Below, piece by piece: positions 1 through 7,896 of a stretch of 52,664 nucleotides of DNA. Within the stretch, counting starts at the first letter, position 1. Each line of letters opens with the position of its first letter. The position numbers and the translations under genes were made by a program. Source of the stretch: Chloroflexota bacterium (GTDB taxonomy: Bacteria > Chloroflexota > Dehalococcoidia > UBA2247 > RBG-13-53-26); the NCBI GenBank assembly GCA_016875915.1, contig VGOM01000013.1, positions 1 to 52,664 on the forward strand, written 5' to 3'. The notes under the pieces were generated by a model, which was not told where the DNA came from, ran no database searches, and saw nothing but the letters and a program-made list of their open reading frames with translations.

Positions 1-154
1 TGCCGCCGTACTCCCTGCGCCAGCGATAGTAGGTCTGCTCCGTGACGCCCAGCTTGCGGCTGGCTTCACCGACTGTTGCACCACGGCTGAGCATGACCTC
101 GGCCTCTCGAAGCTTGTTGATGATCTGCTCGGGTTTGAATGCCTTTCTGACCAT
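1..154 (-). CDS. IS3-family transposase OrfA, N-terminal 51 residues
   Basis: The protein starts MVRKAFKPEQIINKLREAEV and continues through a helix-turn-helix with GATVGEASRKLGVTEQTYYRWRREYGG-like order (seen at residues 25-51). This is the DNA-binding N-terminus of OrfA proteins of the IS3/IS911 type, which join with OrfB by frameshifting to make the active transposase. The ATG at 152-154 is preceded by a purine-rich GGGGGCAGGA. The gene is cut by the window edge, so intactness cannot be judged. Confidence 0.85.
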   Translation of the reverse strand, partial: MVRKAFKPEQIINKLREAEVMLSRGATVGEASRKLGVTEQTYYRWRREYGG

Positions 155-223
155 TTCCTGCCCCCTTCTTGCTAGATTTCCAGTCTAACATTGGCACTGG
201 CTCCGTTTTTGGGGGGCAGGTCA
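1..223 (-). mobile_element. IS3-family insertion sequence, one end only
   Basis: The element runs off the left edge. Its outer end is at 223, where the minus strand begins TGACCTGCCCCC, a terminal inverted repeat starting with TG as in IS3-family elements. The end is followed inward by the start of an IS3-type OrfA. The orfB transposase and the other end lie outside the window. I see no clear target duplication at the visible end. Confidence 0.8.
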
Positions 224-255
224 TCCAAACACAGAATACTTCGCTTGTGTTTCTC

Positions 256-335
256 TGACCTGCCCCCGGCAGTTATACCACCTCTTGTGTTGAGGTTGCC
301 ACTTGACGAGTGGCACAACTAATGGGGGCAGGTCA
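256..335. mobile_element. 80-bp mini-element with IS3-type ends (MITE-like)
   Basis: The stretch begins TGACCTGCCCCC (256-267) and ends GGGGGCAGGTCA (324-335). These are perfect 12-bp inverted repeats identical to the outer end of the neighbouring IS3 element (212-223). No transposase is encoded inside. It contains a small internal hairpin (gccac-ttgacga-gtggc, about 298-314). It is either a non-autonomous element mobilised by the same transposase or an internal-deletion remnant. Only 32 bp separate it from the IS end. Confidence 0.6.
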
Positions 336-515
336 GCTGCCTGGATTCGGACCACCTGGCTGCCGTACACCCAGCGGGTCCCCCGGGCGCTTCGTGAAGA
401 GTTCCTGATGGAAGTGGTGGACAGGTATTGTCAGGAGTGCCCATCCGGCGCAGATGGGCGAATCCATGTCGGCATGGTCAGGCTGGAGGTCGAGGTTGAG
501 AATGACACGGCATGA
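336..515 (+). pseudogene. C-terminal remnant of a class I SAM-dependent methyltransferase
   Basis: Starting directly at the edge of the mini-element, the frame reads AAWIRTTWLPYTQRVP, then a helix ending EVVDRYC, then GADGRIHVGMVRLEVEVE and a stop. This is the C-terminal tail I associate with class I SAM-dependent methyltransferases of the trans-aconitate methyltransferase/UbiE type. The N-terminal SAM-binding core (about 200 residues) is missing. No plausible start lies between the mini-element and the remnant. The simplest reading is that element insertion or an IS-mediated deletion removed the 5' part. Confidence 0.65.
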
Positions 516-596
516 GGTGGAGGGACGGCTCGGCGTTGCGACCCCGGGCGGCCCCTTCCGGGCGGGGGCGGATCTGGACCATCTGCCGCTCGCCGG

Positions 597-624
597 TTGC
601 CGGCGAGGGTGAAAGCGCTATAAT
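597..624 (+). promoter_or_regulatory. Sigma-70-type promoter upstream of the LOG gene
   Basis: TTGCCG (597-602), a 16-nt spacer and a perfect TATAAT (619-624). The predicted transcript starts near 631, giving a leader of about 75 nt before the ATG at 705. Confidence 0.6.
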
Positions 625-704
625 AGCGGTCAACGGTCTGATGGCCGCGTTGTTCAGGACGGTCGGGCTTCCTGTGCCCTCGTCCTGACCTGAGGAGACT
701 GCCC

Positions 705-1391
705 ATGCCGCACGGATATGAGATAAATGATCTGGCCAAGGAAGAATCCTGGCGCATGTTCCGCATCATGGGGGAGCTTGTCGAGGGCTTCGACGGCCTC
801 TCCGGTGTGGAGCCGGCGGTGACCATCTACGGCTCTGCCCGCCTCTCGCCCAAGGACGAACTCTACGCCCAGACCGAGCTGATCGCCCGGCTTCTGGGGG
901 AGGCGGGATTCTCCATCATCACCGGCGGCGGCCCGGGCGTGATGGAGGCGGCCAACAAGGGTGCCCGGGAGGCCGGAGTCACGTCGGTGGGTCTGAACAT
1001 CATGCTGCCTGAGGAGCAGCAGCCCAACACCTACGCCACCAAGACCATCACCTTCCGCCACTTCTTCATCCGCAAGGTCATGCTGGTCAAGTACGCCATC
1101 GCCTTCGTCATCATCCCCGGGGGACTGGGCACGCTGGACGAGCTGACCGAAGTGCTCACCCTGATGCAGACCCGCAAGATCAGGCCCTTTCCGGTGATCC
1201 TGTTCGGCGGCGAGTACTGGAAGGGCTTCCTGGACTGGCTGCGCCAGGTGGCCCTGGCCAGGGGGTTCATCTCCGTGGAGGACTTCGATCTGCTCCGGGT
1301 CTGCGATCACCCCGAGGAGGTGGTGGAGGCGGTCCGGGCGTGGCATGTCAAGCAGGAGGTCATGGGCAGGAATGCCCTGTTCATGAGGTAG
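705..1391 (+). CDS. LOG family protein (TIGR00730-type nucleotide 5'-monophosphate phosphoribohydrolase-like)
   Basis: A 228-residue Rossmann-fold protein. It shows the family's two hallmark motifs: a glycine-rich GGGPGVMEAANKGA (residues 74-87) and PGGLGTLDE (138-146), the PGGxGTxxE signature that binds the nucleotide phosphate and carries the catalytic Glu. Family members release free cytokinin bases from riboside monophosphates or act as nucleotide N-glycosidases. Which applies here cannot be told from sequence. Length fits the longer bacterial LOG subgroup. The start is preceded by GAGGAGACTGCCC. DegV follows 30 nt downstream on the same strand, so the two may share a transcript. Confidence 0.85.
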   Translation: MPHGYEINDLAKEESWRMFRIMGELVEGFDGLSGVEPAVTIYGSARLSPKDELYAQTELIARLLGEAGFSIITGGGPGVMEAANKGAREAGVTSVGLNIMLPEEQQPNTYATKTITFRHFFIRKVMLVKYAIAFVIIPGGLGTLDELTEVLTLMQTRKIRPFPVILFGGEYWKGFLDWLRQVALARGFISVEDFDLLRVCDHPEEVVEAVRAWHVKQEVMGRNALFMR

Positions 1392-1421
1392 CCCGCTCTG
1401 CCGGGTTCACGAAGGGAGAGA

Positions 1422-2285
1422 ATGAGAAGGGTTGGCGTTTGCACCGACAGCACCTGCACCCTGCCTCCGGAGGTGCTTCGGGAGCATGATATTCGTCTGG
1501 TACCCATAGTCATTCACCACGGGGGACGGAACTACCGGGACGGCGTGGACATCAGCGCCGGCGAGGTCTACCGTATCATGCGGGAGAGGAAGGACCTGCC
1601 CAGTACCTCGACCCCTTCCGCCGGGGATTTCCTGGACGTCTATCGCCAAATGGACCACGACGCAGAGGGGATAGTGTGCATAACGCTCAGTTCGCTGTCT
1701 AGCAAGACCTATGAGGCGGCCATGGTGGCCAGGGGCATGGCGAAAGAGGCCATGCCGGACACTCAAGTGGAGGTGATCGACAGCCGGGCCGTGGCCGGGG
1801 TGCTGGGATTCATTGTTCTTGAGGCGGCACGTGCTGCTGAACGGGGGGCAAGCCTTCAGGAAGTGTGCGACGCAGCGCGGAGTATGATGAAGAGGGCCAT
1901 CCTCATAGCAATGGTTGACACCCTGTACTATCTGGCCAGGACCGGCCGGGTGGGCAGGGCGGCGGCCTGGGCCGGCTCGCTGCTCAATTTGAAGCCCGTG
2001 CTGGAGCACAATGCCGAGGCGGGGGAACCCATGCCCTTCGCCCGGCCCAGGAGCAAGGCCAAGGCCATCGAGGTCATGCTCCAGGCGCTGACCGACAGCG
2101 TGGGTACATCCAGGGTGCACGTCAATGTGCACCACGCCGATGAGCTGGAGCAGGGGCAGCGGCTGAGGGACGAGATCGGACGCCGGTTCGACTGCGCCGA
2201 GCTGTATCTCACCGAGTTCACCCCCGGCATGGGGGTGCACGCCGGCCCGGGGATCATCGGCTTCTCCTTCTATGCCGAGCGGTGA
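1422..2285 (+). CDS. DegV family fatty-acid-binding protein
   Basis: A 287-residue two-domain EDD-fold protein. The N-terminus has CTDSTCTLP (residues 7-15), followed by the STSTPS loop (61-66) and SSLSSKTY (90-97), the positions where DegV proteins hold the carboxylate of a bound fatty acid. The C-terminal PGMGVHAGPGIIG loop is also typical. In other bacteria such proteins present fatty acids to acyl-phosphate-forming kinases. No kinase partner is visible here. The start ATG is preceded by AAGGGAGAGA. It converges with the downstream flavoenzyme gene. Confidence 0.88.
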   Translation: MRRVGVCTDSTCTLPPEVLREHDIRLVPIVIHHGGRNYRDGVDISAGEVYRIMRERKDLPSTSTPSAGDFLDVYRQMDHDAEGIVCITLSSLSSKTYEAAMVARGMAKEAMPDTQVEVIDSRAVAGVLGFIVLEAARAAERGASLQEVCDAARSMMKRAILIAMVDTLYYLARTGRVGRAAAWAGSLLNLKPVLEHNAEAGEPMPFARPRSKAKAIEVMLQALTDSVGTSRVHVNVHHADELEQGQRLRDEIGRRFDCAELYLTEFTPGMGVHAGPGIIGFSFYAER

Positions 2286-2311
2286 CCGGCGGGACCGCCT
2301 GACGGTGCCCC

Positions 2312-3547
2312 CTATGCCCGGTACGCGGCGCTTATGCCCTTCTTCTTGGTGATCAGCGGGCCCTTGGTGTTGCAGACGCAGTCCACGCCGCCCTTGTCCA
2401 TCTCGGGAATGCAGCGGTTGCAGTGATCGCAGTCCGAGACCAGGGCCTCTCCCCTCTGCCACTTGTTGACGATCTGGGGGTCCTTGATGATGGCCCGGCC
2501 CACCTCCACGAACTCGAAGCCGGCCTGCATGGCGGTATCCAGATTGTCGATGGAGCAGATCCCCCCGATGAGGACCACCGGGATCCTCACCGCCTTGAGT
2601 ACCTTCAGGGCATCCTGCATCAGGAAGAGGTCGTTGTACTCGTAGGTCTGAACCATGAAACGTCCGAAGAGGAGCAGGCCGATCTTCTTGGACAGGCCCT
2701 TCTGGACGGCCACCATCTCCATGGTGGGCACGTTGCCCCGGAGCATCATCAGCGGGGTCTTCGAGGTGAAGCCGCAGCTGGGCACCAGGGCGCTGGCCCC
2801 CTCGGCCTCGAAACGCTTGGCGATGACCACGGCGTCCTCCACCTCCAGGCCGCCCTTGATGCCGTCGGTCAGGTTCATCTTGACCAGGACCGGGAAGCCG
2901 GGTCCCACGGCCTGGCGGACCGCCTTGACCACCGAGGCCGGGAAGCGCATCCGGTTCTCCAGGGTGCCTCCGTACATGTCCCGGCGCTTGTTGGTGTACG
3001 GGGAGAGGAACTGGGCCAGCAGGTAGCCGTGGCCGGAGTGGACCTCGATGGCGTCGAACCCCGCCTCTTTGGCCATGGCCGCCGACCGGGCGAACTGCTG
3101 TACCACGGAGTTGATGTCCTCCTCGGTCATCACCTTGGGGAAGCTCATCCGGAAGAGGTTGAACTTGCGGGAGGCCCCCATGGGCTGGTAGCCGGTGTCG
3201 GCCTTGCTGGCGAAATAGCCGCAGTGCCCCAGTTGAATGGAGGCAGCCGCTCCCTCCTTGTGGATGGCGCCGGTCAGCCGCTTCAGGTCGGACAGGACCT
3301 CCTCCCGCATCCACAGCTCGTGACCGTAGGCCCGGCCTTCCTGGGCCACTGAGCAGTAGGCCACCGTGGTCATGGCCGCGCCGCCCCGGGCTACCGCCGT
3401 GTGGTGCTCAATCAGGCGGTCGGAGCAACTGCCCTCCTGGCACATGCCCTCGAAGCAGCCCGCCCTGATGATGCGATTGCGCAGCTGGAGGTTGCCGAGC
3501 TTGCCCGGTGTGAAAGCCTTGCGTGTTTCCGCCGCTGCCTTTGCCAT
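2312..3547 (-). CDS. Old yellow enzyme-type NADH:flavin oxidoreductase, single-domain with C-terminal Cys cluster
   Basis: A 411-residue TIM-barrel flavoenzyme. The N-terminus LRNRIIRAG and the HSGHGYLLAQFLSP stretch are typical of the OYE/2,4-dienoyl-CoA reductase family. The end of the barrel, EFVEVGRAIIKDP, matches the FMN phosphate site. After the barrel come Cys373, 376, 379, 390 and 392 (CDHCNRC...CVC), consistent with the 4Fe-4S site of dienoyl-CoA reductase-like enzymes. The FAD/NAD(P)-binding second half of those enzymes is absent, so the electron donor is probably a separate protein. Start ATG follows AAGGGGGGTAGGAC. Substrate is unknown; an enoate or enoyl-CoA is the usual choice. 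Confidence 0.88.
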   Translation of the reverse strand: MAKAAAETRKAFTPGKLGNLQLRNRIIRAGCFEGMCQEGSCSDRLIEHHTAVARGGAAMTTVAYCSVAQEGRAYGHELWMREEVLSDLKRLTGAIHKEGAAASIQLGHCGYFASKADTGYQPMGASRKFNLFRMSFPKVMTEEDINSVVQQFARSAAMAKEAGFDAIEVHSGHGYLLAQFLSPYTNKRRDMYGGTLENRMRFPASVVKAVRQAVGPGFPVLVKMNLTDGIKGGLEVEDAVVIAKRFEAEGASALVPSCGFTSKTPLMMLRGNVPTMEMVAVQKGLSKKIGLLLFGRFMVQTYEYNDLFLMQDALKVLKAVRIPVVLIGGICSIDNLDTAMQAGFEFVEVGRAIIKDPQIVNKWQRGEALVSDCDHCNRCIPEMDKGGVDCVCNTKGPLITKKKGISAAYRA

Positions 3548-3600
3548 GTCCTACCCCCCTTTTCTTCAATCCGGCGCTGTGCCGGAGGCACTTTCCTCCC

Positions 3601-3656
3601 GTTCAGGCCTGAACGAGACCGGCACGATTATACTACCGGCGCTGGAACCGCGGCAA
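3601..3656 (-). promoter_or_regulatory. Promoter and palindromic operator of the OYE-type gene
   Basis: On the minus strand TTGCCG (3651-3656), an 18-nt spacer and TATAAT (3627-3632) form a promoter. Just downstream, in the expected leader, lies a perfect 14-bp palindrome GTTCAGG-CCTGAAC (3601-3614). Its position between promoter and start codon suits a repressor site. No local regulator gene can be assigned to it. Confidence 0.5.
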
Positions 3657-3679
3657 TTTCAGGCCGAGATCAGCCTTCT

Positions 3680-4117
3680 CAGCCATCCCAGGATTCTCCG
3701 CGGTCTCTTCCTTCATCAACCTCCACCGTGGGTGGGTGTCGTTCACCTCAGGCAGGTCGGCTTCTTCATGTAGTCATCCCGCACTTGATGCACCATCCAC
3801 CCTCCAATGTCATGCCGCACTTGATGCGGCATCCAGGGCTGGGGTGGTGTGGCACAACTACACATAACGATACCTATGAAGCACTGCACTGGCTTCCTCA
3901 GCCGTGCCAGGATTCCCCGAGGTCTCTTCTTTCAGCAACCCCCGCCGTGGGTGGGTGTCGTTCACCTCAGGCAGGTCGGCGTCTTCATGTAATCACCCCG
4001 CACTTGATGCACCATCCACCCTCCAATGTCATGCCGCACTTGATGCGGCATCCAGGGCTGGGGTGGCGCGGCACAACTACACATAACGATACCTATGAAG
4101 CACTGCACTGGCTTTCT
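3680..4117. repeat. Two tandem copies of a 219-bp non-coding unit
   Basis: Unit 1 spans 3680-3898 and unit 2 spans 3899-4117, with only scattered substitutions between them. Each holds a partial and a complete copy of the palindromic motif CCGCACTTGATGCGG (complete copies near 3813 and 4032). The run stays open in one forward frame, but this is a by-product of low stop content; the translation resembles no protein. It fills the gap between the flavoenzyme gene and the acyl-CoA synthetase gene. The same palindrome recurs near 18869. Confidence 0.85.
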
Positions 4118-4200
4118 CAGCCTTGGCGGATGCCGTATCCCTTCCCATCCCGGTGTGCCCGGCGTCCCGCAACGATTTCACAGGGCCGCCGCGGGTGCTA

Positions 4201-4206
4201 TATAAT
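4201..4206 (+). promoter_or_regulatory. -10 element (TATAAT) of the acyl-CoA synthetase gene
   Basis: A perfect TATAAT ends 16 nt before the TTG proposed as start (4223). The transcript would begin near 4213, leaving a leader of about 10 nt without a Shine-Dalgarno sequence. No convincing -35 is seen; upstream is the repeat unit. Confidence 0.45.
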
Positions 4207-4222
4207 CAGGCCTGTATCAGCC

Positions 4223-5659
4223 TTGAACAAGCCCGCAGTCAACGACTCCTTCTTCCACCACACCTCGGTGGCCATTGCCGGAGCCTCCACCTCCTACAAC
4301 ATCGGACATGCCTTCGTCAGTTGCATGCTCGATTCCGGCTTCAAGGGCCGGGTCTATCCGGTGAACCCCGGCGGTGGGGAGATCCTGGGACTGAAGGTCC
4401 ACCCCAGCGTGGAGGCCATCCCGGATACCGTGGACTACGTCATCTCCTGCATCCCCGCCCGGCTCACCCCGCAGCTGGTCAGGGACAGCGCCGCCAAGGG
4501 GGCCAGGATCGTCTCCTTCTTCACCGCGGGTTACTCCGAGGTCGGCCGGACGGAGGGACGGGAGATGGAAGCGGACCTCCTCCGGGCCGCCCGGGCGGGC
4601 GGCGTCCGCCTGCTGGGACCGAACTGCCTGGGACTGTACTGCCCCGACATCGGACTGTCCTTTGCCTGTGACTTCCCCAAAGAGAAGGGCAATGTGGGCT
4701 TCATCAGTCAGAGCGGGGGCAACGCCATCTACTTCATCCGGGCCGCCGGACAGAGGGGCATCCGCTTCAGCAGGGCCATCTCCTACGGGAACGCCCTGGA
4801 CGTTGATGAGAGCGATCTGTTCGACTACTTCGCCGGTGATCCCCAGACGGAGATGGTGGCGGCCTACCTTGAGGGAGTGAAGGATGGACCGAGGTTCGTC
4901 CGGGCCCTGAAGAAGCTGGCCTCCGTCAAGCCGGTGGTCGTCCTCAAGGGCGGCGCTACCAAGGCCGGGGCGGTGGCCGCCGCTTCCCACACCGGGTCTC
5001 TGGCCGGGTCCGACGAGGCCTGGGAGGCCCTCCTGGACGAAAGCGGCGCGATCAGGGTCCACAATCTGGATGAGCTGGCCGACATGCTGGTCACCTTCGA
5101 GTTCATGCCGCCCCCGCGGGGACGGAACATGGTGGTCTGCGGCAGCAACGGGGGCTTCACGGTGCTCACCGCCGACGAGTACCTGGGCCGCGGTTTCAGC
5201 CTTCCGGAGCTGTCCCCTCACGACCAAGGTGACATAACGAATACTGTTTCCCGGTTCTCTACCACGGACGCCGGCATGATCCTGAGGAACCCGTTTGACA
5301 TAACGAACGTCGGATCAGGCGAGGGCCACTATAGCATCATGCGCAAACTGGCCCAAAACAGCGAGTTTGACCTGTTCACGGCGCAGGTCAGCGTGAGCAA
5401 CTCCGGTTGGCCTCACGCCGAATCGCCTTTCAGGTTCTGGCCGGACATGTTCCTGGATGCACTGCTCAGGGTTCATCGGGAGGTGGACAAACCCATGGCC
5501 GTCATCATCCACAGCGCCATCTCCGGCGCCGACTGCCAGAGGTCGCTGGATCTACAGCAGAAGTGCATCAGTGCCGGACTGCCTGTCTACACCTCGATAC
5601 CGGCTGCGGCCAGGGCCGCGGACCGCTTCCTGCGCTATCACCAAAGGCGACGGACCTGA
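4223..5659 (+). CDS. Acyl-CoA synthetase (NDP-forming type), CoA-binding/alpha subunit
   Basis: A 478-residue protein of the acetyl/succinyl-CoA synthetase superfamily. The N-terminal CoA-binding Rossmann fold (SVAIAGAST at 15-23, GRVYPVNP at 42-49) is followed by GFISQSGGNA (159-168) and the ligase domain with ASHTGSLAGSD. His256 is the expected phosphorylated catalytic His. The ATP-grasp (beta) domain is absent, so a separate beta subunit encoded elsewhere is needed to convert acyl-CoA, ADP and phosphate to acid, ATP and CoA (or the reverse). The frame is open far upstream through the repeats. I place the start at TTG 4223 because the homologous region begins there and a -10 box sits just before it. 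Confidence 0.8.
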   Translation: MNKPAVNDSFFHHTSVAIAGASTSYNIGHAFVSCMLDSGFKGRVYPVNPGGGEILGLKVHPSVEAIPDTVDYVISCIPARLTPQLVRDSAAKGARIVSFFTAGYSEVGRTEGREMEADLLRAARAGGVRLLGPNCLGLYCPDIGLSFACDFPKEKGNVGFISQSGGNAIYFIRAAGQRGIRFSRAISYGNALDVDESDLFDYFAGDPQTEMVAAYLEGVKDGPRFVRALKKLASVKPVVVLKGGATKAGAVAAASHTGSLAGSDEAWEALLDESGAIRVHNLDELADMLVTFEFMPPPRGRNMVVCGSNGGFTVLTADEYLGRGFSLPELSPHDQGDITNTVSRFSTTDAGMILRNPFDITNVGSGEGHYSIMRKLAQNSEFDLFTAQVSVSNSGWPHAESPFRFWPDMFLDALLRVHREVDKPMAVIIHSAISGADCQRSLDLQQKCISAGLPVYTSIPAAARAADRFLRYHQRRRT

Positions 5660-5751
5660 CCCTGCACGCCTCATTCCCTAGCCCGTCTGGTCGTCAACTC
5701 GCTGCGGACCGCGGGAATGCGACGGGGCGTCTCCGGAGCAGATGACCGAAG

Positions 5752-5964
5752 TCAGTCGGCCACCACTTCACTGATCTCGGGAATCGCCTCCTGGAGTTCC
5801 TCTTCCAGAATGGCCAGAGCGGCTTCCTTTGGGGGCCCGCCGTGGCAGCCGGGTGCGAAGACCTGCACCCTGACCACGCCGTCCCTTATGCTCACTAGGG
5901 TCACCTCGGTGGGTCCGAACGCTGGCTTCAGTCTGTCGATGACCTCCTGGACCCTCTCGCGCAT
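5752..5964 (-). CDS. NifU-like C-terminal domain protein with altered cysteine motif
   Basis: A 70-residue protein with the NifU/NfuA-type fold order: an N-terminal helix RERVQEVIDRLKPAF, a strand pair, then a C-terminal helix ending IPEISEVVA. NifU domains normally bind a 4Fe-4S cluster through a CxxC pair. Here the equivalent place reads APGCHGGPPKE, with a single Cys, so ordinary cluster assembly is doubtful unless dimers share ligands. ATG 5964 is chosen over an upstream ATG because GGGAGG lies 6 nt before it and homology starts there. Confidence 0.7.
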   Translation of the reverse strand: MRERVQEVIDRLKPAFGPTEVTLVSIRDGVVRVQVFAPGCHGGPPKEAALAILEEELQEAIPEISEVVAD

Positions 5965-6113
5965 CAATGTCCTCCCGGTCGGTCGCTGTGTCTCCTCTAG
6001 GGAGGATTCTACCGCGGCGCCGGCGGCATGAAAAGGCCTTGCTGCTCTCCAGGGTTCAGACATAGCCTGGGCGAGGTACTTGCACCTGTCTGCGCTCGGG
6101 CGTTGAGTGATGC

Positions 6114-6119
6114 TACAAT
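6114..6119 (+). promoter_or_regulatory. -10 element giving a probable leaderless ABC transporter mRNA
   Basis: TACAAT ends 6 nt before the GTG start at 6126. There is no ribosome binding site between them. A -35 at normal distance is poor (TGCGCT). Confidence 0.4.
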
Positions 6120-6125
6120 TGACAC

Positions 6126-7046
6126 GTGATGCCCATCATCCAGATCAGGGGAGCAGTCAAGGTATTCGGGTCGATCACCGCCGTGGCCGGCGTGGACCTG
6201 GACATCGACAGAGGGGAGTGCTTCGGGCTTCTGGGTCCCAATGGCGCAGGGAAGACTTCTCTGGTGCGTATGATTGTCGGTGTCTCTCCAATGTCGCGGG
6301 GCAGCATCGTCATTGACGGGAAAGACATCACCAGGGAGCCGAGGACGATCAAGGCCGATCTGGGCGTTGTGCCCCAGGAGGACAACCTCGATCCGGATCT
6401 GAATGTGGTGGAGAACCTGACCACCTTCGCCCGCTACTTCGACATACCCGGAGGCGAAGCCAGGCATAGGGCGATGGACAACCTGCGGCTGTTTGAACTG
6501 CAGGACAGGCAGAAGGCCAAGGTCGAGGATCTGTCCGGGGGCATGAAGCGCCGTCTGCTGATTGCCAGGGCTCTCACCAACAGACCGAAGTTGCTCGTCC
6601 TAGACGAACCGACTGTGGGCCTGGATCCCCAGACGAAGCATCTGGTCTGGCGCAAACTCCGCACCCTGAAGGCACAGGGAACCACTCTGCTGCTATGCAC
6701 ACAGAACATGGATGAAGCCTCGTTCCTGTGCGACCGCCTGGCTGTGATGAATGAGGGCAGGATTGTCGCTCTGGACTCCCCTTCAGAGCTTCTCTCCAAG
6801 CACGGCGGTAGTCAGGTGATTGAAGTCCGCGTGCGAGACACCGAGAAGAAGGCCTCAGTACTGTCCCTGATGAGCGAGCGCGGCCTTCAGTGGCAGGAGA
6901 TGGAGGAAGCCATCTACCTCTTCCAGGGGGATGGGCAGGTGCTGGATGAAGGTCTGGCCAGCGAACTGCTGGTGGTGAACCAGCATGTCCCCACCCTGGA
7001 GGACGTCTTCCTGAAGCTGACGGGGAGGTCTCTGAAGGAGCCATGA
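6126..7046 (+). CDS. ABC transporter ATP-binding protein (DrrA/NodI-type)
   Basis: A 306-residue ATPase with Walker A GPNGAGKT (37-44), the Q-loop VVPQEDNL, signature LSGGM (136-140) and Walker B LLVLDEP (156-162), followed by an about 80-residue C-terminal extension typical of DrrA-like exporters of drugs or glycans. The next gene is the ABC-2 permease, overlapping by ATGA. GTG 6126 lies 6 nt after a TACAAT box (6114-6119), so the message is probably leaderless, starting at this GTG or the adjacent ATG 6129. The exported substrate cannot be predicted. Confidence 0.9.
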   Translation: MMPIIQIRGAVKVFGSITAVAGVDLDIDRGECFGLLGPNGAGKTSLVRMIVGVSPMSRGSIVIDGKDITREPRTIKADLGVVPQEDNLDPDLNVVENLTTFARYFDIPGGEARHRAMDNLRLFELQDRQKAKVEDLSGGMKRRLLIARALTNRPKLLVLDEPTVGLDPQTKHLVWRKLRTLKAQGTTLLLCTQNMDEASFLCDRLAVMNEGRIVALDSPSELLSKHGGSQVIEVRVRDTEKKASVLSLMSERGLQWQEMEEAIYLFQGDGQVLDEGLASELLVVNQHVPTLEDVFLKLTGRSLKEP

Positions 7047-7804
7047 ACGTCTCATACCGTTCCCTGCGACTGTGGCAGCGCAATCGGGATGTCTTCTTCA
7101 AGCTGTGGCGCAGCGAGGTACCGGGCTTCTTCGCGGAGCCGATCATGATGCTGCTGGCCATGGGGTTTGGACTGGGGACCTATGTTGCCCTCGATGATGG
7201 CGAGAGGTATGTCGAGTTCATCGCTCCGGGGATCATCGCCGCATACGCCATGTTCAGCGCCAGTTTCGAGTGCACCTACGGCAGCTTCATGCGGATGAAG
7301 CACCAGAAGACATATGACTCCATCATCGCCACCCCGCTGAGCATTGACGACGTATCCGCGGGCGAGATACTCTGGGGAGCTACCCGGTCCCTGATCACCG
7401 CCTGCGTCATTCTGGTTGTTGTCGCTGCCTTCGGCCTGGTGGATTCCCCCTGGGCGGTCCTGGTCCTGCCCCTGGGGGTGTTGACCGGACTGATGTTCTC
7501 CTCGATTGCCCTCTTCTTCACCTCGGTGGCGCCTTCCATCTACTCATTCAACTACTACTTCACCCTCTTCATCACCCCGATGTTCTTCGTCAGCGGCGTC
7601 TTCTTCCCCGTCAGTGCCTTCCCGGACGCGATGCAGCACCTCACCTGGATCGCCCCATTGACGCCGGTGGCTGACCTGGCCAGGACCATGGTCAGCGGTC
7701 AGCTTGGTGAGGGGAACTGGTGGGGGCTGGGCATCATTCTGGGCTACACCGGAGTGTTCTTTCCCCTGTCTCTGGTCATGATGAAGAGACGGCTGCTGAG
7801 ATGA
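7043..7804 (+). CDS. ABC-2 type transporter permease (NodJ/DrrB-type)
   Basis: A 253-residue membrane protein with about six hydrophobic segments, beginning after a basic N-terminus (RSLRLWQRNRDVFF). The conserved ABC-2 stretch near the C-terminal half, ITPMFFVSGVFFPVSAFP followed by PLTPVADLAR, is clear. It overlaps the ATPase gene by four bases (ATGA), so the two are translationally coupled and should form one exporter. Convergent with the histidine kinase gene downstream. Confidence 0.9.
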   Translation: MNVSYRSLRLWQRNRDVFFKLWRSEVPGFFAEPIMMLLAMGFGLGTYVALDDGERYVEFIAPGIIAAYAMFSASFECTYGSFMRMKHQKTYDSIIATPLSIDDVSAGEILWGATRSLITACVILVVVAAFGLVDSPWAVLVLPLGVLTGLMFSSIALFFTSVAPSIYSFNYYFTLFITPMFFVSGVFFPVSAFPDAMQHLTWIAPLTPVADLARTMVSGQLGEGNWWGLGIILGYTGVFFPLSLVMMKRRLLR

Positions 7805-7896
7805 GGTGGTGGTAGTCCCCGTGCAGCGGGCGAGGCATCAGGACTCCCGTAGGACCTGAGGCGAGCGGTGTCTGGGGCGAGCCCGAGACGAAAAGA

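Noticed and set aside
1407-3314. Long minus-strand open frame antisense to DegV and overlapping the flavoenzyme gene
   Set aside because: A shadow of high-GC coding sequence: rich in Arg, Gly, Pro and without domain signals, while the DegV and OYE-type proteins are clearly recognisable.
3401-4222. Long forward open frame leading into the acyl-CoA synthetase gene
   Set aside because: It crosses the tandem repeats, gives a low-quality translation and has no ribosome binding site; homology and a -10 box start at 4201-4223.
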